Of a stretch of 64,000 nucleotides of DNA, positions 1-12,891 are shown piece by piece; position 1 is the stretch's first letter, and every line of letters starts with the position of its first letter. Source of the DNA: Byssochlamys sp. IMV 00236. Taxonomy: Eukaryota; Ascomycota; Eurotiomycetes; Eurotiales; Thermoascaceae. The position numbers and the translations under genes were made by a program. The stretch covers positions 817,535 through 881,534 of the forward strand of contig MSJH02000810.1 of assembly GCA_001931875.2 (NCBI GenBank). Direction: 5' to 3'. The notes beneath the pieces are model-generated. The model was not told the DNA's origin and searched no databases. It saw nothing but the letters and a program-made list of their open reading frames with translations.

Positions 1-265
1 CGTCAGCTTCACCAGCTTGTATCCCAAAGAACTGAGCATCGAATGCCCGAGGATCCTCTGATAATAGATAAGCATCAGTCACGTTGCTAGCACCGTGATA
101 ATGGCCATCATGATGGTAGAAGCCTTGGGCGTTGAACCGGTCGATTTTTCGCGACACGTCTCGGGGGTCTCGGAGAAGCTCCCATAGCTTTGATGGAGAG
201 CTTGCATCTCCTGGAAGTCGGCAGCCGCTCCCGATGATGGCAATAGGCTCACGCGGAGGAGTCAT
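1..265 (-). CDS. Type I polyketide synthase (HR-PKS or PKS-NRPS), N-terminal part only
   Basis: An open frame starts at an ATG at 265 and runs off the left edge. Its 88 or so residues match the beginning of a fungal ketosynthase domain: [14 protein letters not shown] near residue 6, then [28 protein letters not shown], and [20 protein letters not shown] at the edge. That block order is typical of highly reducing PKSs and PKS-NRPS hybrids, whose KS begins almost at residue 1. The active-site cysteine and all later domains lie outside the window. A stand-alone enoyl reductase lies 1.5 kb upstream on the same strand. Trans-ERs usually serve PKSs whose own ER is inactive, so a PKS-NRPS or LovB-like enzyme is the best guess. 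The family call is secure; the subclass is inferred. Confidence 0.88.
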   Translation of the reverse strand, partial: MTPPREPIAIIGSGCRLPGDASSPSKLWELLRDPRDVSRKIDRFNAQGFYHHDGHYHGASNVTDAYLLSEDPRAFDAQFFGIQAGEAD

Positions 266-1777
266 TCTATGACAAAAGCAACCATATAATACAAGTCTCA
301 GCAAGCAGCGGTGTTCTTTGGGACATATGGACGAGATAAATCCTCAAACAGAACCAATGCGGGATAAAACGAATATTAGGGAAGATAAAGTATTCGTACA
401 TATGGGTCACTTTCTAGCTTTTGTGCTCATCAGAGTAAGACCCTTCCCGAGTGTATTTCGGGCCAATGCCTTCCTTTGTCTTTCGACTATGTACTAGCGA
501 ATCTAACTCTCCTAGGAAAGCAAGGCATGGCCGTTTAACTCTTGAATAGAAGCTCGGTGATTTTGCTAACCAGCGCTCATTCTATAAAGAAGACTACCTA
601 TGGACCTGCATGAGTCCCCAATTACTGGAACATCTATTCCAAAACTTACTACAGACTTACTGCTAAAAGGAACATGAGAAAAAAAAATAGTAATTGGTGT
701 GTTACTTGCATTAAGCGCTGTGGTGGCATTATTTTAGAATACGCACATGCAACGCATGTTCTTTGTTATGTTCTTTGTATGTGATCTGCAGTTGTGAGTA
801 TGCTAATGACAAAAAAGACGGTTCGTTATAAGATTATTATGGACCCATTCTCCGCTTCTTTGTTAAGGTTTGGCTAACCATTTCCCACTATCTATCTTGG
901 CAAATGACTACAGACAGGAAAGGAAGTGGTATAAGATGAGAATAGTGCGAGGTACGAAACAAAAACATCAGGCAGGAAATAAAGGCAGCCGGGATGGTAG
1001 TAAGGTGGGGTTATCTTGATGTGTCAATAAACACTCTATGAACATGTGTCCACATCTTGCGCGCCCTTCGGTTTAGATTACATTTCAGGGATCCCAATAT
1101 TTAGTAGGATCGACAAGGTGAATCCTAATTTACCAACCGATTTCCTTGGATTCATTCAACCTTACAGGTAGCCATTTTACCCTAGAGAGCTATATATACT
1201 ACTTTAAGCGCAAAATCAATGCAAAAGCCCCTGTCCCTGTCCTGGACCACGCAATGTAGAGGTCATTGCTTAATGGAAGAAAAAAGAAAAAAAAAAGGGA
1301 GAGAGGCGGGAGAATCGATCTTTGGAAATGTGTATCAGCCGACATGATAGACGTGGATACATGGTGCGCCTAAGTGCGTAACGGCCGTGTTGCATGATGA
1401 TCAGATTAGATTATCAGATAATCAGAATTCTACATTCGAGCCCTTGCCTAGCGGCCGGGCTTCTTCCCCACTAGGATATCATGCAGGTACACATTAAGCG
1501 AGCATGATGACGATACCCCAGTTAGAATGGGGGAAACTAAAAAGCTTCAGAATGCTTATCCTCGGAACTGCCACCGAGTTATGCCTAGTGTTGTCGATCC
1601 TGAAGCTGAAGCTGCCGTTGCACTGTCTATCATAGAAACATTATTGCACCATGAAAACTTGCCAAGCTAGATATATGTATTACCGCCGGTTGTAATGTCA
1701 ATCCTTAACGGGACACGTAAGCGAGACGGAGGAAGGGAAGACATTGTTCTTATGCACAAAAGATATCTAGAACTCCT
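266..1777. other. Intergenic, PKS promoter side
   Basis: This 1.5-kb AT-rich stretch lies between the PKS start and the 3' end of the enoyl reductase gene. It should hold the PKS promoter. I see no convincing coding region, RNA gene or repeat in it. Confidence 0.6.
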
Positions 1778-2854
1778 TCACCACTCCATTGGATACACCA
1801 GTTTAAAACCCCGCACCTCTTTCCGTCGAATAGACTCGATGCCCTCGAGGATGCCGGGAAGCCCGCCTGGACAGATCTTGACCGGATGGGATCGGATCCG
1901 ACCTGCTTCTATGAGCGGCTGTACTGTGGAAAAGAAGCCCTCGGCCCAAGCCCGAATCTCGCGGTCTCCATCCCGTCCGTAGGGAGCTGGCCACGAGCAG
2001 CCCCGGCCCGTCACGCTCGTGGCGAGGATCCAGTTGGGTTTGACAACTTTCCGCGTATTTTGCGACTCCAGGAAAGGATCTAGAGCCACATATCTGCCGC
2101 CGGCACGCCCAATGGCATCGTAGCAAAGCTTCATCGTGGACGGTTGTGTGATGCAGTCGACCGCGAAAGCCAGGGCGTTTCGCGTATAGGCTCGAATATC
2201 CTGAGCGCAGGTCGGTGAATGATAGTTGAATGCCTTTTCGGCGCCGTAAGATGTCACCAACTCGACGTGGTCAGGGGAGCAGGTGACGATTGGGCGGAGA
2301 TTACACCCTCGGAGGAGCTGGATGGCCATCGTTCCCGTTGCCGTGCTGCCACCGTTGATCAGCACATAGATGGGCCTGTCGGCAGGGTATTCAAGTGAAG
2401 CCGGCAGTTTAAGAGAATGGAAGAGTGCCAAGCCTGCAGAGGCCAGTGATGTTCCCAACCCTGCTGCATCAGTGAAAGGCATATCGGCCGGGATCTTGAC
2501 CACCAGCGATGCAGGACAGGAAGTATACTTGGCAAATGCTCCCCCACTGGGTCGCTGTCTATTCATACTGTCTGCACTACCACAGACGCGGTCACCAGGT
2601 TGAAGTGGCCTTGTCACCGCAGAGCCAACAGCGGCCACAGTGCCGGCAAAGTCAAACCCAAGAATAGCTCCAGGGTAGGCAAAACCATGAAGCATTTTCG
2701 TGTCCACTGGGTTGAGAGCCAATGCGGCAGTATGAATCAGCACTGCATCGGGCTCAAGATCAATAACAGGCACATCATCGGCGATTTTAAGGCTGCCAGC
2801 ACTATCAGCAGCGATGATTGCCGTCTGGGTGGAAGGAAAGGGAGAAGGAGCCAT
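1778..2854 (-). CDS. Trans-acting enoyl reductase (LovC/ApdC/TenC-type)
   Basis: Intronless zinc-independent MDR-family reductase of about 358 residues, close to the usual LovC-type length. The start was set at the ATG at 2854 (MAPSPFPSTQ...) rather than an in-frame upstream ATG that would add 12 residues, because family members begin like this. Visible motifs are HTAALALNPVDTKM and GAILGFDFAGTVAAVG (GroES-like part), and LINGGSTATGTMAIQLLR (nucleotide-binding loop). Members act in trans on highly reducing PKSs or PKS-NRPS hybrids that have a dead ER domain, reducing the alpha-beta double bond of the ACP-bound chain with NADPH. The tandem position behind a PKS on the same strand supports that role. 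A stand-alone quinone reductase is less likely. Confidence 0.85.
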   Translation of the reverse strand: MAPSPFPSTQTAIIAADSAGSLKIADDVPVIDLEPDAVLIHTAALALNPVDTKMLHGFAYPGAILGFDFAGTVAAVGSAVTRPLQPGDRVCGSADSMNRQRPSGGAFAKYTSCPASLVVKIPADMPFTDAAGLGTSLASAGLALFHSLKLPASLEYPADRPIYVLINGGSTATGTMAIQLLRGCNLRPIVTCSPDHVELVTSYGAEKAFNYHSPTCAQDIRAYTRNALAFAVDCITQPSTMKLCYDAIGRAGGRYVALDPFLESQNTRKVVKPNWILATSVTGRGCSWPAPYGRDGDREIRAWAEGFFSTVQPLIEAGRIRSHPVKICPGGLPGILEGIESIRRKEVRGFKLVYPMEW

Positions 2855-4638
2855 TGTATATAGAGAACAGTTGTGTCGGCTGACTTTCAATCAGTATGTA
2901 CGGGAGATACCATTCATATATTAGCAGACCTAGTAACTTTTATACAGCCATGGATATATTGCATGTTTTAAAACCCTAGCGAGTCAAGCCCCCTGACCCC
3001 ATGTGGCAGCTATCATACGCTTAATACATGGTGCTCCATTATTCCAACGAATAAAGATGTTCATAACGTCTCCTCCAAACGCTTAGCACATTAAATCAGC
3101 GAGAACTCAATGCTTTATTGATCGATGTGGCTCGTACGTTTTACCTATAGACCGTTACCAGTGGGCAAACCTTAAAGCTAGACCTGTGGACCCCATAGGC
3201 AAAGTCCAGGCGCCGAACTGTCAATTATTCGCACATCTATAGAGCTCGCACGAATTACTCCTTATGGTCGTGATCTACAATATGTAGCTATTCCCGTGCA
3301 GAATCCACAGCTGCAGATCTCTCGGGCAATACGGACGTAGGAAAAATCTTGCATTTGTAGCAATGCTGATCAGCCGACATCGGAAAAGGGAGAAAAGAAA
3401 TTGGTCACGCGGTAAATGGACTCATAATTGACAATATCGCATTTCCTACCTAGAACCTGGCATTTAGCAGCGATGGATGCTTAAGGTAAATGATGGTTTT
3501 GACATTAGGCATGATAGATACCGATTTCAAGGTTCAATTTCTATGCACAACCGCTGGGGCTCATCTTTTACGATCAGTCATGTACGCCCTTAAATACAGT
3601 AACTGTCAAATCCGAGCGACCAAGAGGATATTTCTCCTTTGCGTTATACAATCAATTAGCTTCTCGTCTATGCCTCCACTGGGAGGTGGTCCTTTTATAG
3701 TCCGGGAGTGGTGTAGAGAGTCTAATAGTAACCATAATTGCGTAATAACGACCTTAGGATCAGTATAATGTTGTCTACCAAGAACTTGAGGGTTCACAAA
3801 TCATTCCTCATAATGGTGACCATGCCGTGCTGAATGTTTCTCATTCTGAGAGAAATCTTGTCGTGCCCCAGCGGGAGCACAAAATTTCTTAACCAGAAAT
3901 TTTAAAGCTAACTATACGGAAGGATGTTATATAATAATACTTATAGTTCTTTTCTCTAGAACCTAATCCTACTTATCTACCGATACCAGGACGTGTGCAC
4001 AAACTCCCCTCTCAGATAGGTTATGTTATCAAGCTTCCTCAGCACTGTGAAACCTACAGGTCAAGTCCAAGTAACCATATTGTATTCTGTCGAGTTCTAG
4101 GATCTCGGAAGCAAAAGCAGAAGCTAAACATGTGCTTTAAATAATATACTGTTGATCTTGATTACCCATACCCCTTATTTAGGTTTTGTGTTGGGATCTA
4201 GGACCACGGAAGCAAAGACACTGGATAAGCATTTGATGCGGGAATAAAATCTTGATTGCTTAGAGAACTAGAGGGTACCGAAATCTATCAGCTATTTATA
4301 CCCACGACTCTGTCCTGACATCCCTGCTGCCTGGAGCTGCGCTGGAATACTGTCTTGAGCGTTCCATGGTTCCAGCGTGTCTGCTATGATCCTATCTTGA
4401 TCGATGTAGGTGGCTTCTCGTTGCAGCTGCTACCCAGTTTGTATAGGGTAGTAGCAGCGGTTTGCACCTCGCTTCCACAGAAGCCGTGAGCGCCGACATA
4501 TTGCAGCTCGACTTGGTACGCGTCAACATAGAGGACTAGAGGGGTCCGACGCCGAGCACATATAGCATAACATATATATCGGGACAAAGAGACATCGAAA
4601 CTATACTGTGTATCCAAACCAATCCTCGTCAACAAACC
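2855..4638. other. Intergenic
   Basis: This 1.8-kb AT-rich stretch separates the enoyl reductase from the sugar transporter. Short open frames here (for example near 3490-3770) have no recognisable family or splice context. I see no supported feature. Confidence 0.55.
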
Positions 4639-6972
4639 TTACGCCGCGCTGATAGCGTCGAACCTCTCAGCCTTTGCGATGATTGGTGGTGGCTTGGGGA
4701 TATACTGTCGGAAGATATGCCGTCTTATAAACCAAGGAAGCCACACGGTCAATTCGTAACGGATAAAATCCTTTGTCGGAACAGAGAATACCTCTGCGGT
4801 AATGGTTAATGAAAGGCGAATTGAATTGAAAGGAAGTCCACTTACGGTCTAACTCTTCCAGGGTTAATTGCTTGGTTTCTCTAACAAAGCAGAAGATCAT
4901 GAACCAAGCAATAAGGTTGAGACCAGCATAGAAGCCGACTAGAGTGAAGGTCAGTAAAGCACCTCGCGAGAGAGTCTGGCGTATCCACTTACAGGCACCG
5001 GTTGGAGTCATAACCGTTTTCATTCGAGGGAAGGTTAAACTAAGAATACCGGCTGCACCACAATTTGTCAGTGAATGCTGGTGGATATAAGATTTATAAA
5101 TACCCACCGAAAGTGTTGTTGATGCAAACCGCCCAGGCCATTCCCTGTTCTCTCTGGATAGTAGGGAACACCTCGGCAGAGTACTGGAAGGCAACTGGTC
5201 CCTCGCCCAACGAATAACAAATTGTGAAGAGATAGACGAATCTAGTGCACAAACGTAGTTAGCTCAGTTCAGAATTCCAGATATGCTAAGATAACTTACA
5301 GGACAACTGGTCCAATTTGTGAGCCACGGCTACCAGTTGTGTTCAGAAGAGATAGACCTCCAGCCAATAAGAAGATGCACATAAGTGGAAAAGTCTTGAT
5401 AAAAGAGACTATCAGTTATATCCATTCACACACATTCCAGAGGGACTCACACTCAAAGTTAAGGTTCTTCGGCCCTTAGTATCGATGAGGAACACAGTAG
5501 GGATAGTGGATACGACCTGAATAGCACCGTAGCCGAGAGAAGCGTACAGAGCCTGGGTCGCTGTGTAACCAACGTTTTCGAAGATAGTTGAGCTATAAAA
5601 AGAGATGACTGCAGTATGTTAGAAGTGACAAGTGACAAGAACTCAGAGGTAACCTACTGTTGATACCACACATCTGCTGGGCAATCATAACTGTAGAGGC
5701 ACCATAGTTTGCTCTCCTGATCCGAGGTACAGTGAAACAATCCCACAGACGGGAGAAGTAGCCCGCACCACGAGCTTCCCTAACTTCTTCCTCGTAGATA
5801 ACGAACGAGTAGTAAAAGTCTCTTGCGGCGATTATGGGATGAGCCCGCAAGCGTAACATAGATTGGAACCCTTGGGCATGCTTTCCATGCTTCATGAGCC
5901 AACGAGGGGATTCGGGACAGAAGAAGATACCAACGCCCAGAATGAAGGATGGGATAAATGCTGAACCCAGTTGGAGACGCCAAGAAATGCGACCAGTATC
6001 TTTGACAATGACATTGGCACAGAAGCCCAAGAAGATACCTGTCCGCGACGATTATTAACGGCCCAGGACAAGTGATAAGAGGAGGCTTACCAACTACCAC
6101 CCAAAGCTGCCAGAACATGACGAGAGCACCTCGAATTCTAGCCGGGGCCATTTCAGACGAGTATATGGGGACTGTGGCATTTTTGGCACCGATACCGATA
6201 CCCATAATGAAGCGCGCCGCGAACAGCCCTTGCCATGATTTTGCGAAACCGGAACCAATTGGGGTTGCAGTAAGACAGCAAGCCGTGAGAAAGATCTCAC
6301 CTCTTCGGCCTAAGTAGTGATTGAGCGGATCGACGATGAAAGCGCCACTGTTGCCGAAGTCAGTTACAGATGTCAACCGAGCATAGCAGCACACTTACAT
6401 GAGACCGGCAGTTAAGAAGATAATGGCATTGATGAGCCCCACAATCCATTCATCTCTTCCTTTACCGTTTATACCAAATTCTTCGGGGAACGACAAGTTG
6501 GCTCCGTTCGAACCAGTCTGGTCCCATCCTTGCGTGGCAGCCCCAATAGCACACAGACCAATTGAGTACCACAGCATGAACGGACCGTGCCATTTGTGGT
6601 CCCTCTCGTAGGCGAGCGCACTGCGCTCTCGTTCATCAAGCTCGGCGACCATCTCGAATCTTTCCGGGTCTCGCGCGACGAGAGCAGCCCGACCAAAAAG
6701 GTCGGCGTGCTCAGGCATGCCATGTGACTGAGCGTAGGCCCGAGCATCTGCTACAGCCTGTTCCGTGGAGACTCGCTACGGTGAAAAGGTTCGACGTCAA
6801 CAGATACTTGCCGTGCGTGAGGGATTGGCTCTGCAAAGCTCACCTTCAAGGGGTTCTCAACGATGTTAACAGCGATTGAGTCGCGCCGAGATGGCGGATC
6901 AACCTTGGTTGCCGGAAGCACATCTTCATTGTGCGAGGCGTCGATAATGTCTGCGGCTGCTTTTTCAGTCAT
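4639..6972 (-). CDS. MFS sugar transporter (sugar porter family)
   Basis: Multi-exon gene with at least nine introns. The start is the ATG at 6972; no in-frame ATG lies upstream. Exon 1 is 6844-6972, intron 1 (6776-6843) restores the frame, and exon 2 is 6399-6775. The remaining exons run to the stop at 4639 (C-terminus ...[10 protein letters not shown]). Sugar-porter signatures include [11 protein letters not shown] after the second membrane segment, [39 protein letters not shown] after the sixth segment, IAQQMCGIN in the seventh, TKGRRTLTL, and [12 protein letters not shown] after the last segment. The long N-terminal part before the first membrane segment ([12 protein letters not shown]...[10 protein letters not shown]) is typical of a fungal subgroup of inositol/polyol-like transporters. 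The substrate cannot be read from sequence. A role with the adjacent PKS is possible but unsupported. Confidence 0.86.
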
Positions 6973-9900
6973 GACTGTTGGGATTGCTTTGACAGGGAGA
7001 CGTCTTGATAGCCAGGAGAACGGGTTCAGGAAGAAAACCAAAACCTCGAGGCTAGAATCCAGGGCTGTCTTGAGTTTTTACGGGGCATTAACTTACATTT
7101 TAAATAAATAGGCTTCTTCACAGTGCTTTCAAGGCCGGGTATATTCTCTCCACTACTCCGTACTTTGCGTGGTTTACATCCACGAGGAGAATCTGGGGGC
7201 GGCCATGGTCAAGCTAGCGAGGCGTTTCTGGGGCCAACGCTAAACCGGTCAGGTAAATTAGCCCACGTTGGACGAATCCGGGGATTCTCGTGGGGTAATG
7301 GCTCAACTGTGGCTTCGGGATATTGTTCGCTGCTGGTGGTATTCTTGCCGCGATTTGTGACAATTTGCGGTTTACTACACCAAGCCAAATGGCACTAAGA
7401 CGAGGCAGGCCGAATGCCCAGCCATGGTGTTCTATGGTGAAACCTAATCACTGCCTCCTCAATTCTCTGCTTAATATTCCTAAATGATAGGATGATTCTT
7501 CTAGTTTCTAGACAAGACGCTAGCCCGACAAGCTTGTTCCCTTTCATCTGCCTCCATATTGCGCCAGGTTAAGGCAGCCTTGGCTCTTATACACACTTGT
7601 ACTCTGTAGTGTCGGGTATTATCATCTTGATCGAAGCGAGACACTGTACATTGGTCAGGCTACCGCGTGATCATTGGGGGAGCAAGTGATCGGGCCCTTC
7701 CGGCGATTGTTAGGTATCATCGATGGCAAGCCACTAGGTTTACTTGCTAGAAAGCGGTAGAAGAAGTCGAATTCTGTCAAATCATAAATTCCGCTTCAAA
7801 AAGCGTGGCGCCTGAGACCCGCAGCTAAGGAACAGGACGTCCGCCACGTTCAAAAGTTCCGGATAGAATTTACGATCCAGACCGGATTCAGGCTAATCCA
7901 CCGCTCAGTCCGCCATGCAAGGAATCACATGGATTGAAGGCTCTCTCAAGTCTGTGCCCTTTCTCTCTCTCTCTCTCCCTACTACAATATTAACTCGGTT
8001 CACGGGGATGCATACTTCGTGACGCAAAAGAGGACTTCAATACATTACCTAAGTAGATTTAGGGTTTACTAACAACCAATAGATAAGGGATTATAACATC
8101 AACGCTGTTATACTTATGAAAAGTATAGCTTACCCGAATTAGAGTAATAGACCATGTCGCAAGCGGCTCTAGGTCAGCTGGTTATACAGCCCTTGGTAAT
8201 CTGGCATATCCTATACAACGTCATAATTTCAGCTACAAGCACGGGCGATGTCTGATTCAGCCTTACGTATGACTTCCTGGTAGCTCTTCAGCTGAGAGGA
8301 CTAGGGAAATTTAATTTTGAACCTGGGGAGAGGGAGCTTCCAATTAGCAAGACGCAATATCAGATTCTAGGATATCACCGGCCAGGATTGCCTTGTTCTG
8401 AATAGGACCTACTTTGCATGTTTCTTTTACCTAGCTGTCGAGATCTAAATGCCTCATCAATTCGTACTGCTAGATGGGCACGTGGCCGGAACCTTGTCAT
8501 ATCCCTTGCAGCATTTTGCAAAGTATATTGAGGCTGGAAGATAATTCTCCTATGACTAGCGTGGATACGAGACAATGCGTTACACAGCAGAATACGGTAT
8601 TCCCTCATCTGAGCCCTCTTGGACTTAGTAGGAGTAAGAAAACCTCCGAGACTCCTTACCTAGGGAGTCCCTCACGGGGCTGTCGGACACGTTTGCCTCA
8701 GCGAATCACCTATAAGGTTAAATAACCTAACCTTTGCTAAGAATCCGCTATATGGGAAGTTTAAGCCTGCTAAGAAGGAATACGGCACAGACTGAGCCGT
8801 CACGATGTTAACAAATGACTTTTCCCCAGCTATCCTAGGAATTAGGAAGGAGTTTTCTGACAACAGAATGCGGAGTACATGCCCTTAGATTAAAATAAAA
8901 GAGGTCCCGCAATAATTAACATGATGGTCCCTTTGTCTAGAGATTGGCTTGCGTCCCCACTGAGACAGCCGTCAATATAGAACCCAGGATATTAATTTCG
9001 GCGCTAGGGGCCTAGCACGCTGCCTGCCACGCTCTCCGATTGTGGTTTACTTAGCGCGTCGCACAGATAGCGTTAGATAGCTTTGAGGTTTTGAGCTCGA
9101 TTCCTAGAGGACGAAGCAATCGATCATTCTTTCCTCCAGAGCATCCAAGATGTTATAAGCGCCAGTTTGCCTTATATCTTTTTTTTTTCCTCAGATATTG
9201 ACGGCGAGCCATTATTGCTTACAGCACGTATCTTTCGATCATTTTAATCAAGATCCTGAAATGTGCTAAAGCAATCACGCGAGGGGGGCATATACCTTCG
9301 CCCAAGAACTGTGTTCGCTCCTTGAACACTCTTTTCTATAGGAGACGCGGTTCTGATCCTTATTTGATCAACTTCTTAATAGCAGATCATTATTTGTCTG
9401 CAAAATTAATATTTAGGATGACTTTTTCAATGAGATCCTGAGCGAAGAACTTGACTTTTCTCTCGCTCTCTTGCTCCCACCGCAGAGCAGAGTCAAGACA
9501 AGTGCCGGTAGATTGCGAAGACCTTATTGATTCTTAGAGAGTCCTTGACGATAATAATGGCTATAACACCTGTAAGAAATAGAGAAAGATATCTGTTAGA
9601 GATCCAGGTAGAGTCTCGACCAACTCCTACTAGGAGTTCTCCTTTTTGGTCGAGTGGCAGAAAGCCATCAATATCCATTAAACACAATGAGATGCTAATC
9701 TTGCGCTAACAATATTGAGGAGCCAGTATGGCTCATTTCGTCCAGATTCAGTTTCTTATTGCAAACTGAAGGATTCTCCCATCTATCTACCGATTATAAT
9801 TCCTTTACCTCGAAAGTACTATGTACAACAAATCCCGTTACCTCAACTATTGCCGCATAGCGTGAGCCACCCCATTAGATTACCTGCACCCCGAAATGCC

Positions 9901-10997
9901 TTTCCGCAATCAGAATCGCTCGCATGACGGACGCACCAGCCTTTTATGTCGTTCCTGCTAATCTCAAGCCTGAGGAAGTCGAAGTCTTCACCCCCTTTAT
10001 TCTATTCAGGACGATCCAAGTATTAGTCCCCGAGGGTTTAATATAAGTATGTACATACAAGGGTAGCTAGCCAGCGCGTAATAGATGACAGGCTATTATA
10101 GTGTTTAGTCTTTTGTATGAGTGGTATTTAGGCTGATGGCCTAAAACACTCCCTATAGCTTAGTCTTGAGAAGCTACGCACCTGCAAGTAGATATTTGAC
10201 ATGCTTTTAAGCGCGTCTGAGCCACCATCGATTAGTTCTACAGTTCCTGTCCCACCCTTTGATAGTGTCACTGCCGCGAAAGAAGCTGTAGGGGTTGAGT
10301 TCATAAATGACTTGCAGCTCAATGACAGTGCCGATCGTAGTGATAGTAGATTGTCACAATGGGCAGGGAAAGCTTCCTAGACATTACTGCTTCTTGACTC
10401 GAGCTAACATACATTCAGGTGAATGTATTACAGCTATTACAACATCTAAATTCCACAGAAAATCAGAGTCAGACTTAATCTGCCGAACTATTTTTGATGT
10501 GATATTTTATAATCGCCTCAATTCTGCGGCCATGACGCTGACAGGCAAGTAAAATTCTTATGAGTGCAATCTGTATCAATTCAGTTATTTTAGCGGCAAG
10601 TTTAATGTGTTGGAGATTCTTGACCGCCGATTCAGCCGCATATACAAGTGCGGCTGACAAGGTTGTTCCCATTCTCATCCCTTTGTTGTTGCTATTCAAT
10701 TTAACAAGGTAGAATATTACCATACTTAGTACTCACATAATACGAACATAGTGGAGGAAAATTGGTGGTATTCTTAGTCTGCTTAGCTAGCGCGGGGTCA
10801 TGGAGAGGCTGGGACGCCAACTTTTATTTACGGGCTGTTGTTGACAACAAGCCAATTAGTGTGTTTTAGTGGCATGACCCCGGGTCGCTACAACTAGTGA
10901 ATTTTATAAACTGATCACAGCTAGTTACAATAATAGACGCTTCCCTTTCCGCTCCTGTGTATAGACACTCTTCGGTATCGGTCCTCCTGACCTAATA
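6973..10997. other. Gene-poor stretch
   Basis: This 4-kb AT-rich stretch lies between the transporter and the FAD oxidase. It contains only short open frames in conflicting directions (for example near 9493-9687 on the minus strand and 10475-10723 on the minus strand), none with a recognisable motif. A short CT microsatellite sits at 7962-7977. I see no transposase or reverse transcriptase motif, but decayed transposon sequence cannot be excluded by eye. Confidence 0.5.
7962..7977. repeat. (TC)8 microsatellite
   Basis: Eight uninterrupted TC dinucleotides in the gene-poor stretch upstream of the oxidase gene. Confidence 0.9.
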
Positions 10998-12891
10998 ATG
11001 GCGAGATACCAACTAGTAAGTATCATTTTAAGGACTCTCGCTTCATTAGGATATCTCCTATTCTGATAGCCCGGGCTATTCGAGACATTATGCTAATGTG
11101 ATAAAGAGTTTAATTATACCGGCTCTTGTGGCTATTCTGGCTGTTGTATCATCTTTGAGTCCTTCTCCCAAATGCAAATGCTTTCCCGGAGACTCTTGTT
11201 GGCCGACACCGCATCAATGGAACTCTCTGAATAGGACTGTTGGCGGCCGTCTTATCGCAACAGTTCCCCTTGGCCAACCTTGCCACGACCCCTTTTACGA
11301 TGCTGAAGTGTGCAGCTCACTCCAGAGCCAATGGCAAGAAGCTCCAATCCAGTATGTGCATTTCATTCTACAAATTGGATTGAAGAAGATTCACGTTTCA
11401 CACCTAAACGGTGCCTCCTTCTTCTAAACTATATTTGGAAACTCATATTAATACAGTATGGAGTCCTCGTCCTCCGTCATGGCACCATTCTTTGCCAACC
11501 AGAGCTGTGATCCTTTTACCAAGGAATCAAAACCATGTCTACCGGGTAACTATGTGCGATATGCGGTAAACGCAACGTCCGTGGAGGACATTATCGCAAC
11601 CGTAACTTTCGCAAAGAGCAAGAATATTCGCTTTGTTATTCGAAATACCGGCCATGACTATCTCGGTCGCTCGACCGGTGCAGGGTCCCTTGCAATTTGG
11701 ACACACTATCTCAAGAATATAAGTTTCCTAGATTGGGATGACCCTTACTATAAGGGAAGGTCTGTGAAGGTTGGTGCCGGTGTTCAAGGCTATGAGGCCA
11801 TGGCTGCCACCAAAGCTCAAGGACTGGTCCTCGTCGGAGGTGAATGCCCAACTGTTGGTATAGCTGGCGGATATGCTCAGGGTGGTGGACACTCCATTCT
11901 TAGCACGAAATTCGGCTTAGCTGCCGACAACACACTTTCCTTTGATGTCGTTACTGCGGACGGAAAGTTCGTTACTGCTTCTCGAACTCAGAACCAGGAT
12001 CTCTACTGGGCACTCAGCGGCGGCGGCCCCGGGAACTATGGTGTTGTTGTCGCTGTCACCTTCAAAGCTCACCCAGACACTCACTTTGGAGGTGCTTCTC
12101 TAACATTCTATGCCGACTCAAATCCTACCGATATCTTCTATCAAGGCATTTATGCCTTCCACGAAAAGCTCCCTGCCATCATTGATGCAGGCGCCATGGC
12201 TGTTTATTTCTTCGATAGTACATTCTTCAGCATTGCGTCCCTCAGCCTCTACAATGGGACACAAGAGGAGGTCAAGTCCCTTCTTGCTCCATTTGTCGTA
12301 CAGCTCAGCAGCCTGGGTATCAAGTATAACGTGACATATGGAGAATCGACCACGTACTGGGACCACTATAACAAATACTTTGGGCCCTTGCCTTACGGAA
12401 ACATCCAAGTCGGTATCGCACAATACGGTGGTCGTTTAATTCCCCGATCTGTCGTCGCAAACATTTCATCGACCTACCGCAGCATAGCTGAACAAGGCGT
12501 CACTTTTATCGGCGTGGGTGTTGACGTCTCTGCGTTTGGAAAGTCGCAAGAGAACTCTGTCCTGCCCGCGTGGCGCAACGCCATCGTACATGCTACCCTC
12601 TCTACCCCTTGGAATTTCACCGCTCCTTGGTCAGAGATGATTGCCAGACAGGACCTTATGACTCACAAAATCATGCCGGAGATCGAGGCAGCTACACCTA
12701 ATAGCGGGGCGTATATGAACGAGGCCGATTTCAGGCAGCCAAATTTTCAGCAGGTCTTCTTCGGCTCAAATTATGAGAAGCTAAAGAAAATCAAGCAAAG
12801 ATGGGACAAGGATGGCTTTTTCTATGCAACTAAATCTGTCGGTAGTGAGGCTTGGACTATCTTGAAAGACGGAAGAATGTGTGCCACTTGA
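10998..12891 (+). CDS. Secreted bicovalent-FAD oxidase (BBE-like, PCMH fold)
   Basis: Berberine-bridge-type flavoprotein, about 565 residues. Proposed exons are 10998-11015, 11107-11351 and 11457-12891. The short first exon (MARYQL) gives an ATG and a good signal peptide when joined at 11107; the frame around 11098 has no ATG of its own, so the 5' end is the least certain part. The body shows KCFPGDSCWP, NQSCDPFT, RNTGHDYLGRSTGAG (His for the 8-alpha-histidyl FAD bond), GGECPTVGIAGGYAQGGGHS (Cys for the 6-S-cysteinyl bond) and LYWALSGGGPGNYGVV. The C-terminal BBE domain has YMNEADFRQPNFQQVFFGSN and ends near DGRMC. Such enzymes oxidise alcohols, amines or C-C/C-N positions in secondary metabolism. 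It opens the putative ribosomal-peptide cluster; the substrate is unknown. Confidence 0.9.

Noticed and set aside
1695..2863. Plus-strand open frames opposite the enoyl reductase
   Set aside because: No family motif; fully explained as antisense shadows of a well-supported gene.
11016..11049. 34-base intron as an alternative for the oxidase 5' end
   Set aside because: Joining 11015 to 11050 keeps the frame, but 34 bases is shorter than usual fungal introns; the 91-base intron ending at 11106 gives a better signal peptide.
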